Below, piece by piece: positions 1 to 10,261 of a DNA stretch of 43,369 nt. The notes beneath the pieces are model-generated. The model had not been told where the DNA came from and searched no databases. It saw nothing but the letters and a program-made list of their open reading frames with translations. Within the stretch, counting starts at the first letter, position 1; each line of letters opens with the position of its first letter. The translations under genes and the position numbers were made by a program. This DNA is from Polysphondylium violaceum (Eukaryota; Evosea; Eumycetozoa; Dictyosteliales; Dictyosteliaceae), in NCBI GenBank assembly GCA_000277445.1, contig AJWJ01000160.1, positions 1-43,369 on the forward strand, read 5' to 3'.

Positions 1-90
<90 letters not shown>
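1..90. repeat. (ATT)30 trinucleotide repeat coding for poly-Asn
   Basis: Thirty uninterrupted ATT units, followed at 91-110 by mixed ATA/ATT units. Read on the minus strand in the frame of the SNF2 gene they give Asn codons (AAT) with some Tyr (TAT), so this is a coding microsatellite near the C-terminus of that protein. Such tracts are typical of dictyostelid proteins and are prone to length change. Confidence 0.9.
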
Positions 91-93
<3 letters not shown>

Positions 94-3000
94 ATTATAA
101 TTATAATTATTTGGATTCTTGTTTAAAAAATTTGAGAGTTCAACTTCTTTTCTATATTTATCAATGGCGAGTTTTTCCTCTTCTTCAGTTAATTTACCAT
201 ACTCATCTTCGGCAAAGAATGTTTCATAGTTGCTCACATTTACAATTTGATCTATATTTTCTTTTAGGGTATCGACGAGAATAGAGTCTTTGGAGGTTTC
301 AATCTCTTTGTTTATGTCGTCGAGTTGTTGAGGGGTTTCAAATGTACCTATCATGTCTTTGTTTATATCGATATTTCTTTGAGGGGTTTCAGAGTCAATG
401 GCACGTTTACTAAGTGTTTGTTTGTAAATGATTCTCTGGAGTTGGTGATGTTCAGGTGTGCCGGCAGTGACAAGTGTGTAGATGTGAACTGGTTTCTTTT
501 GTCCCATACGATAGCAACGATAGATGGCTTGTATATAGTGAACGGGATTCCAAACGAGATCCATAATGACAACACGTGTTGCCGATGTGAGATTTGTACC
601 CAAACTACCTGCCTTGATTGAAATTAAAAATAGTTTGACTTGTGATTTTGGATCATTGAATTTGTCAATCAAGTGTTGTCTATCTTTGGGTTTGGTTTGT
701 CCATCTAATCTATAGTAATCAGTTTGAGGTCTCCAATCCATTCTTTGTAAAAAGTATTCCAGTAAATTGAGTGTTGCAATGGATGATGTAAATAAACAGA
801 GCTAAAAGTAGTAGTGTAATATAATTGATTAATAAATAAATAAATGCTTGTATATTATTAATGATAATTAACTAACTTACCTTTTCACCTTTTTCATTAC
901 ACTTTTGCAAGATTTTTAAAAATATTTTAAACTTGGAGCTGTGATCTAGATTACCTCTTTTATAGTTTATACTTTCAAGATACTCGGAAAAGATGTTTGG
1001 CTCGGTTGCGTAGACATTTTGGTTTCCTTGAAATATTCTCTCGATCAATTCTTTTTTCTCACAACAATCCAACGTTGGCAAATCGTATTCCAACAAGATT
1101 CTTCTCCATTCAGAAACGCTTTTCTTTTTCAAATCTTTGACAGTGAGTGGTTTCTTTTCCAAAAGTGTGTCGGGATGGTTGACAATCAATTTCGATAGTT
1201 CAGAGGCTTCGATGATCCTCTTGTCAGAGTTTTTCAAACGATTGAGGAGTTGGGTTTGGATCTCTGATCGCTTGACAAAGATGACCTTTTCAATCTTTTC
1301 CGGCAACTGCTTTTCTAATTCCACCGAACTCATTCTGAAAACAAAGTCTTTGATCAACGAGTTTAAGGCCACCACACGTTCTCTCATGAGATTGAATTCG
1401 GAAATCGATGCTGTGGCCTTGAGGCCCTCTTCGATGGGTGTTTTGAAACGATCTTTAAACTCTTTTTCACGACCCAAATGAAGGGGACGGATAAATTCAA
1501 TCATGGTGTAATACTCTTGCAAGTTGTTTTGGAGCGGATAACCGGTGAGAATGACTCTGTTGGTGGTACGAATCCTTTTCATGGCGGCCGAAGTCTTGGT
1601 CTTGTCAGATTTGATCTTGTGTCCTTCATCAATGACAACAATGTCGGTGCCGAGGATAAAGTCAACCTCGGGTACCTTGAGTCGGATATCAACCAATGCA
1701 ACAAAAGACTCAAAGGTCAATGCCAACACGCCCCCATGTTCGTGCCATTGCTTGATGATGGCTGCATTCTTTTGGATCTGGAGGGATCGAGGCATATACA
1801 AGGTCAGTGGTTGGGGGTCGTCTTTGGGTAGCCATTTGGCAAACTCACTCTTCCAATTATACAACACATTGGCCGGCAAAATCAAGAGGTATTTTGTTTT
1901 TTTCTCAATGAATTTCAGGTTGTGTGTGTGAAAGAATGATATCACCTGCAATGTTTTTCCCAAGCCCATAGAGTGTGCCAAGATACAACCTTTTTGTTTG
2001 AGTACTATATTATCCCAGAGGAATTGTACCCCCTTGAGTTGATGGGGTTGCAGAATTGATCCAAGATCATGGTGCAACACTACATTTTCCTGAGGAGAAG
2101 CTCCAGCAAATACCAATGCTTTATCGCCACCATAACTACCCTTTTTAGCCTCTCTAAGTGCTTGAATTTCTTGATTCTTTTGTTCTTCTTGCTTTCTTAC
2201 TCTAATTGTATCACTATTTACATCTTCAATATCCTTGACTGGCTTTAATTTCTTTGGTAAGTTTGGATTATTGTTGGTGGTATCTACTTTGCTAGGGGGA
2301 GGACTATTTGTGGATGATAGTTTTCTCTTTACACCTTTCTTTGCATTACCAATACTATTTGATTCATCATCAGAGTTGTCAAATCCACCAATTTTTTTAT
2401 CTCTATCGTCATTATCACTAGTCTCATTGCTTGAATCACTCTCTTCGACATATTTGATATCTAGATAATCTGAATCTGACGATGTATAGAGTGATGCTGA
2501 TGAGGAATAACTATCTCTTCTTCTTGAATCTGTAGATGAAGTAGAATAGCTTGAACTACGACTACGACTTGTATCGTCACTATAACTTCTACTACGACTT
2601 CTTCCGCTTCTACTAACACTAGTTCTATCGTCTGAACTATTGCTTCTACTTCTACTACGACTACTAGCACCACTATTATCACTACCACTGCTGGATAGAT
2701 TCCTATTGCTCTTTTTCTTTTTTCTCTTCTGTAGTCGTGATTCACTACTGCTATGACTCATTGCGTCATCATCTGTTTTACTCTTACTTGTGCTCGTGCT
2801 TCTACTTCTACTCGTACTGGTGCTTCTACTTCTACTTCTGCCTCTACTGGCTTCACTCTCAAAATTGCTGCTATCCTCTCCTGAAGTTTCTTTGATCTCT
2901 TTTTTCTCTACTACTTTTACACTATTCTTGCTCTTTCCTTTGTCTGAATCCATAGACTCCATTTCTTCATCTTGATCATCTTTCTTTTTCATTACCAAAT

Positions 3001-5975
3001 GATTGGGTGGGCTCATTTTCTTTTTCAACAACATTGGTTTCTTTTTCTCATCCTCTGACTCGTCAGTTGAAAATACTTCAAAGTTGTCCAACTCATTCTT
3101 GAGCTTTTGTCGAAGTTTTTTGGCTGAGGATGTAGGTGTTGTCGACGATAGTTTCTTTGGGGTATACAAATCATTTAAATTCAAATTATCATTCCATACC
3201 TCATTTTCACTCAAATCATCATCTTCATCATGACTTGAGATGACTACCTTACTATTGGTTGGTGATTTTTGTACTGTTGAAGATTGTGATGGTGCTGGTG
3301 TTGTTGGTGTTGTTGTTGATGGTTGTGTTGATGATGATGTTGTAGATTGTGATGATATTGCTGCAGATGCAGATGTTGATGATGTTGAAGTATCAAAAAC
3401 TGGATCATCACTCATAACTAGATCAACTTTGAGCTCGGCAATCCAGAAATCATGATAGATGGTTTCTATTAATCTAAAACTATCTTTTTTAAAACCTTCA
3501 GGACTTGTAATGATTCTATTAATGTGAGATTGTTTTAATTGGTTTAATCTCAAATACTCTTGTTGTTCCTTTTTGATTAATGATTGATTCTCTTTGGTTT
3601 TGATATAGTATTCTTTGGCTGTCTTGTTGAATTTTGGTAAATATGATTCCAAAAACTCATGTTTCTTTTCATCGATCAACAATTGAATCTCTTCCAAATT
3701 GAGTTTGGGTGTTTGTTTGGTTGTTGCTGTTGATGTCGTCATTGATGAAGGTTGTGATGCCAAGAATGCAGATACTGCATTTGGATTCTTCATACCGTCA
3801 ATATCTTTTCTTCTTTCTTGTTGATATTTCAGATCCTCTTCTTTTTCTCTTTCAGATTGTTGACGTGATTTTTCTCTCTCTATTCTTTTTAATTCATCTG
3901 ATTTCTTACTCGTAGCTGGCCATAAATCAATTTCGTCATTTGTTGTTTTTTTAGCTCCTGCTGTTGTGGTTGTGGTTGTAGTTGTAGTTGTTGGTCCTTT
4001 TTGATTTACTTTATTTGTTGGTGTTTGATCAATATCCATAACATCTTCATCTCTATCGTCATATCCACCAAGGCCTATTGGTGGCGGTGAAGGGGGTCTA
4101 TTGTCCTTTGCTGCTGTTTGTTGATGTAAAGGTACTAAACCAACATCCATTGACAATGCTGGTTTCTTGATTTGACCCTGTGTTGGTTGTTGTAAAGGTA
4201 TTAAACCAATATCCATTGATAATGCTGGTTTCTTAATTTGACCTTGTGTTGGTTGTTGTGGTTGTTGCAAAGGTACTAAACCAACATCCATTGATAATGC
4301 TGGTTTCTTCAACTCTTGTTGATGTGGTAAAGGTTTCAATCCAACATCCATTGACAACAATGCTGGTTTTGGATTGAAATCTAGATCTTTTAATGCCAAT
4401 GCTGGTTTACTAATTGAACTAATGGACGATTTCAATTCCTCTGTATCCTTTTTAGGAACCAATATACCAGGCTCTATTAGAGTATGTTTTAGTGGTGATA
4501 CCTCATCAGTAATGGATACCGACTGAGATGATTGAATCGATTTAATTTCATTAAATAAACTTTCAAATTCATCATCGGAATCAAATGAATCATCAGATGA
4601 ATCGCTACTCGATGATAAATCAACTCCCATTTCTTTTTTTCTCTTTCGGTCTTCTCTCTTTTTGTTTCTTTTCTCTTTTTTAATTGCTTTCTTTAATTTC
4701 TTTCTCTCTTTTTTCGATAACTTGACATATAATTTTTGTTGTTCTTCTCTAGTTTTTGGTACTATATTATATGGTTAATTTATCTCTAGTAGTTATAGAT
4801 ATATAAAGTTTATATTTACTTAAATCAGAAAATTGACTATATGATAGAGTAGGTGGTTGAGATGGTTGTATATGTGTTTGAGTAAATTGAGTTGGTGTAT
4901 GTAAAGGGATAGATTGTAATGGAGGTGTCATTTGAATATGCATAGATTGCGGTGACATTGATGACATTTGGGTTGGTGCTTGAAGAGGTATAGCATGATG
5001 CATTGGTAATACTTGAGGTTGATGAATAGGTTGAGATGGTTGTTGTTGATGTTGTTGTTGCTTATGTTGTTGTAATTGTTGAAGAGATAGTAATGGTGCT
5101 GCTTGAAGTGGTATTAAAGGTGTCGCTTGAAGTGGTATTAAAGGTGTTTGTTGAGAGGCCTGTGGTTGTGTAAGAGGAATAACTTGTGATATAGATGTTT
5201 GTTGTGGTTGTTGTTGAACAGGAGGTGGTGGTGGTTGCTGTGGTGGAGGTGGAGGTTGCTGTTGATAGGATGATGATGAGCTACTATTACTGTTTTCAAG
5301 TTTACTTCTTATAGCAGACTTTATCTTTAACATTGGACCTAATCTAATGCCCATCATCTGAAAATGCTGATCTTGAAGATCAGTAAGTGTTTCCCAAGTA
5401 AGGATTTCTTCTTCTACCAATGCGTCTTCAATTTCTGGATATCCAATCTCTTTTAACATTTCTTTTATTCTTGCATCCACTGATTTTGTTGGAGGTTTCA
5501 ATGGTACTAGTCCTATCGTTGAAGGTCTAGGATCCAGTGGTACCATATTCAAAGGTACAAGAGGTACTGGGTTTGTTAATTTATTTATAGGTGTTGATGT
5601 TGATGTCGATGTCGATGTCGATGTTGTCGATGATGACGATGGCAGCGATGATAGACTATTTGTCCTCAACGAACCTCCTGACGGCATAGAAGATGATCCT
5701 CCATCTCCTCTATAATCTCTGGGATCTCTATAACTACTAGTACCATGATAATCTCTATCCCTAGGGTCTCTGCTATCTCTATTTACATATCCACTACTAT
5801 TACTATTTGTCGATGCAGTACTTCTACTACTATCCCTATTGTCCCTGCTATCTATGTTATCTCTGCTATCCCTGCTATCCCTGTTATCTCTGTTATCTCT
5901 GTTATCTCTACTATCTCGATTGTCTTTTTTAGCAGATACCAATACCTCCTTGGTAATCTTGTTTGCTATATTCAT
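1..5975 (-). CDS. SAM-domain, RS-rich SNF2 ATPase of the ARIP4/ATRX type (3' end outside window)
   Basis: Three exons: 5975-4820, 4761-881, 801-1 (introns 58 and 79 nt, GTAAAT..AG and GTAAGT..AG, frame kept), at least 1946 residues. In order: an Arg-Asp-Ser/Asn repeat (residues 18-50), a SAM domain (about 173-227), a Pro/Gln-rich stretch, four KPAL-SMD-GL-PL repeats, an acidic and Arg-Ser-rich region, then the SNF2 ATPase. Visible motifs are GLGKT (about 1319), DEGH (about 1430) and LTGYPLQNN; the Tyr in the last is typical of ARIP4/RAD54L2, whereas ATRX has LTGTP. Exon 3 holds the second RecA lobe with KAGSLGTNL and YRCYRMGQ, then a poly-Asn run at the window edge. Known family members are nuclear ATP-driven chromatin remodellers; that role is inferred here. 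I see no ADD/PHD finger. The SAM part could be a separate gene ending at 4767 with the ATPase starting at 4630, but the open Lys-rich bridge 4761-4631, the consensus intron and a motif shared by both halves favour one gene. Confidence 0.8.
4131..4365 (-). repeat. coding minisatellite, four degenerate copies of about 60-75 bp
   Basis: Copies start near 4131, 4196, 4272 and 4332. Each encodes a KPALSMD(V/I)GL(V/I/K)PL unit followed by a Gln/Pro-rich linker. The DNA copies differ by several substitutions and by the number of Gln codons, so they are not very recent. The unit lies in the N-terminal half of the SNF2 gene. Confidence 0.85.
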
Positions 5976-6434
5976 TGTATAGACACAAAAAAGTAGATAA
6001 ACAAAGACAGATCAAATATAGACGACACAGAGTTTTCGAGATTATTAATTACTATTTAATCTCTGAAGATTAAGCGAAATGGGTGGAATGAGTTCAGAAA
6101 TATTTATATATATTTTCGACAAACCAAAAAAAAAATTAAAAAAATTAAAAAAAAACAAAACTACTCCAAAATGAGAGCCCACAACTAAATTTCATGTTTT
6201 CAATCATATTAGGAATCGAGATTCAAACACATACGAACTTGTAAATGAATCAGGTTAATCGTTAAATATGGCAAGATTAATAATAAACTTGATACATCGA
6301 TAAGGCAAAACAGAGGAGTGCATTGTAGAATAATCTGCCCAAAAACAACATGATATAAATAAATTATTACAATTCTTTTATTATTATTATTATTTACTAT
6401 TAGTATTAATGATTAGTGTGTTTTATTTCTATGT
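5976..6434. other. intergenic, promoter side of the SNF2 gene
   Basis: Holds the 5' flank of the SAM-SNF2 gene and the 3' flank of the kinase-like RhoGAP gene, both on the minus strand. It contains an A-rich run at 6125-6161, a style of tract common in dictyostelid promoters. A 24-codon ATG-initiated frame (6277-6351, minus) lies in a locally G/C-richer patch and is discussed as a finding. No RNA gene was recognised. Confidence 0.6.
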
Positions 6435-9400
6435 CTATAAACTCATTGTATAATGAGGAAAACAACTATCATAATTATTAATTAAAAATGAGAATAAACC
6501 AGGTGGTAGACGAAGAGTGGGCGAGAAACAAGTGGTGACATTGGCCAACACCATTTTGTTTACGTCACTGTTTTCAACGACTCTTTTGGCAAAGAGGATC
6601 ATGTGTTTGAGGAGATTGTAGGTGGGCTTGGAAAGATGGCCCAATACGTACAATATCTCTTTGAGCTTCTCCTTGTCTGACAAAGACTTGTTATTGGACG
6701 ACAGTATCTCTGTGGCTTGGTGACGCAACGCATCGCTGAGTATGGGTTCTGGCAACTCTCGTAAAAAGAGCTTCAATATACCAGTGACGGCGTGGGTATC
6801 CTTGTTTGTATAGTCTATGGAATCCCCACGTTGAAGAGAGTTTTTAATGTCTTGGATCTCGACAGAGCTGCCCGATAGACGAAGAATGCCCTCTTCGTCG
6901 AGATGTTGCTCCAAGTACTTGAGCATCTTTGTCAGGAAATAGGGTATTTCGACATTGGGATTCTCACGCATCATCAAATCTTCGATGCGCACGCCAATGA
7001 CACCCTGGAATTTAGCGCCGTTGCTGTTGCCCCCACTTGCGCCTGCACCAGCTGTGCCACTTTCTTTTCTCCAATTTACATCATCCTTTTTGTTTGAAAT
7101 CGAGTCGAGTGATTTTTGCTTGGTGTGTTTTTTCTCTACGATTGGCTTACTGATTTCATAGAATTTCTTATCATACCAAGGCACAACAGATTCCAAAACG
7201 CCCATCCAACTCTCCAAACTCTTTTGGTTGTCAAATGTAAGATGACACCAAAATAATGTTGGCTCGCTACTGGCACTAGTGGCATTTAATAAATCTTTGT
7301 CTTTATCCTTTTCCTTATCCTTTTCCTTATCCTTTTCTTTTTCCCTATCTTTTTCTTTTTCTTTACCTAAACTATTGGTTGATGAGGGTGGTGAACTTGA
7401 ATAATTTGATAAACCTGATGGTAATGATGAAGATGTTGATATTGTTGAACTACTATTATTATTTATATTTATATTACTACTACTATTATTACTATTACTA
7501 CCGTTTCCACTACCATTATTACTACTACTATTAACATTATTATTATTTAAATTACAAACATTACCATTTTCATCAAGATTTAATAATTCTTGAGAAGAGA
7601 TAATGGTACCAATCGAGATGATATAAATCTTTTTCTTTGAATCATTGTTTGTCGTTGAAAAAGAAATGTTTTTCTTGTCATTTAAATAGATTACATCGAT
7701 TGGATAAGAGGCCTTTTCATTTTTAAATAAAAACAAAAAGTTGTCTTTGAGGGTGGCAAATGCTCTCTTGTCTTGACCCTTTTTCCAAGATTTGGAGCCA
7801 GTTTGATAGGTGAGTGGCGCTGCAAGGGTTGGATTTAAAAGACTGTCAAACGAGGTTTTGTTTCTGTAGACTACATTGGCAAGCTTTTTGGCACAATCGT
7901 CTTTGGTAATGAAATGTTCTTCGAGTCTCTTGATGTTTGATTGGAGGGTTTCATTCTTTTTCACGAGCTCAGAGGCCATTTGATTGGTTCTCTTGAGCAG
8001 CATGTTGCTGTGTGCCGACAGCTTGGCATTGGTTTTGTTTTGATTGAATATCTCTTGCATTTTGGTCTTCATAGAGAAATAAATATCGTAGCATTTGGCC
8101 TGCTCTTGGAGGAGGTCTTGCATAGAGTACTTGAGGTTATTGCCAATGGTAGAGTTGTGGTTGATGATGGACTTCAATTGTTCCATTTTCTGCTCATCAG
8201 TGGCTAGACTGTCCAATTGCTCGGCGTTGTAGTGTTGGAAATCATATTTCTTGAAATCAATCTCTGTAGGCATACCAATGGCCAAATCAGAGATCTCTTT
8301 TTCATTTCTCTCTGACTGGGACAAGAAATCCAAACTAAAGATCTCTGATCGATTGATGGTCTGAGAAAGATGTCCAATGTGTTGAAACGATGTCAACTTG
8401 GACTCATCTTTGACGAGCCATGCATGTTTGAGTAACTCTGTGCAAGTGGGTCTGCGGTTGGGATTCTTTATAAAACAAAGTGAAAGGAAATCCTCTAGTT
8501 CTTTGGATATCTCTAAACTAGAATTCAATTGACTAAATAATGACTCATCATCATTTGAACTGCTTGTCTTGATGATCTCGACCAACGCTTGAATGGGATC
8601 CAAATTTGAGAGCGGGGGTGAACCAGTGATCAACTCATACACCAAACAACCAATACCCCACGAATCCACTCTTTCATCGTATGGCTTCATTGAAAGTATT
8701 TCGGGTGCCTGCCAATTTGGATGGCCAATGATACTATAACGAATCGAAGTGTCATTGGGCACTGTACATCCGATTCCAAAGTCTGATAATTTACATTTTC
8801 CACCTTTTGCCAACAATATATTACTGGATTTTAAATTCTTGTGAATCACTCCATTGGCATGAAGATGGATTAGAGATTCTAAAATTTGTGATATATATTT
8901 AATAATGGTGCCCTCTTGAATGGGTCCTCCTGCTATTCTGGCTTTCCAATCATAGAGTGATCCATTTTCATAAAATTCTTGAACAATACCTAATCCTGTA
9001 TGATCGTGAATAACTGTTAAATAATTTACAACTCCTTGATGTTTAATTGATTTTAATACTTGAAAATCATTCTAAAAAATAGAGATACAGGTATATTAGT
9101 TTTTTACATCTAAGTAATAAATAAATAATAATAATTACCAATATAATATTTTGAAATACTAAATTAATTCTATCTCTATTAATAACTTTAATTGATACAT
9201 GTTCACTGGTATTGGGTGGTACTGATGACCAAGTGTTACCAACATAACTAGTTCCTATATGATGTACTAGTTGCTAATAGATATATTTATGATTAGTATA
9301 TCACAATCGAGAGCAGAGTGACGAACAACAACTTACGTATTTTCCCAATGTTGATGGAGATGAATCTAAATTTGAACTTGTTGGAGGTTTATATGGTGAA

Positions 9401-9891
9401 ACATTTTGTGTATGATAACTGTGAATAGGATTGTTGTTGGATGGTCTTGATGGTGGTGGACTATATGTTGTTGTCGTTGGTGGTTTAGTATTTGTCGTAC
9501 TACTAGTCGATGAAGAAGATGCCACTGAATCAAGTGAACCACTAGATATATCATCTGAATTATTTAGAATATTCATTGCAAACTTTCTTCTATTCTTTTT
9601 CGACGATCTAACAGTACCATCATTTTCTTGAAATTTTGAAGCTATCTGTGCGACCTCACTACTAATAAATTCTTCAGATTGCTCAGTACCACCAGTAGTA
9701 TTTGTTGTGGTTGTGGTGTTATTATTATTACTGTTACTGGTACCGCCACTACCACCACTACTATACAATTCATTTAAAGCATCCTCTCCAGATGTTATTA
9801 AAAACTCTCTTACTTGTTCTTGAAGATCATCTAAATCATCATGATGACCAGAAGTTACCGTCTGTTCATTATTTGATTCTACTTGTTCCAT
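6435..9891 (-). CDS. protein-kinase-like, PH and RhoGAP domain protein
   Basis: Three exons, 9891-9337, 9273-9139 and 9071-6435, introns 63 and 67 nt, giving 1108 residues. An Asn/Ser/Thr-rich head (1-185) is followed by a kinase-like domain (about 190-450), a helical, probably coiled-coil stretch (about 510-630), a PH-like domain split by a long Asn/Ser and Lys/Glu/Asp insert (about 654-860), and a C-terminal RhoGAP domain (about 917-1100). The RhoGAP has the EEGILRLSG arginine-finger loop (Arg near 961) and the NVTTCFSPTL block, so it should stimulate GTP hydrolysis on Rho/Rac. The kinase keeps the IK lysine (214), DFG (327) and APE, but the catalytic loop reads HKNLKSSN (Asn 309 in place of the catalytic Asp), the glycine loop is IGTSYVG, and the alpha-C Glu position is Asp. 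A pseudokinase is likely. The dictyostelid Gac family fits, but I cannot assign a member. Confidence 0.85.
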
Positions 9892-10261
9892 TACTACTAC
9901 TACTGCACTAATACTAGTATTATTGATATATTATACAATGTACACAACCTAAATCTATTCCTTGTTTCCTCTATCTGTGTGTTGTGTGTGTGTGTTGTGT
10001 GTGTGTTGTGTGAAATATTGTTCCTTTCATGAGGAAAACAAAATGTGGGGCAAACTGATGGTTTTTTTGGGATGGGATGAGATTCAAATAAAGAAATTAA
10101 ATTTTTTTAATTTTTATTTTTTTTTAAAATTTTTATTTTTACATCAAGGTATTTGTGACACAACACAATGAGGGGTTAAAGATATAAGACTCTGTGCATT
10201 ACAGACATCATAGAACTCATGAATCATTTGTATAATACAAAGGTATTTGTTTGACAATACT
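9892..10261. other. intergenic with GT-rich tract
   Basis: Upstream flank of the kinase-like RhoGAP gene and 3' flank of the seven-pass gene. Besides the GT-rich tract (9976-10012) there is a long T/A-rich stretch at 10097-10141. No gene or RNA was recognised. Confidence 0.6.
9976..10012. repeat. TGTG/TTGTG simple repeat
   Basis: A run of TGTG units interrupted by single extra T residues, about 85 nt upstream of the kinase-like RhoGAP start codon. On the minus strand it reads CACACAA. CA/GT-rich boxes of this type are bound by the developmental regulator GBF in Dictyostelium; a role here is inference only. Confidence 0.6.

Noticed and set aside
4767-4820. Stop codon at 4767 as the end of a separate SAM gene
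   Set aside because: Lies within a consensus 58-nt intron; splicing restores one frame into the SNF2 exon and both halves share the GL(V/I)PL motif. Kept as an alternative only.
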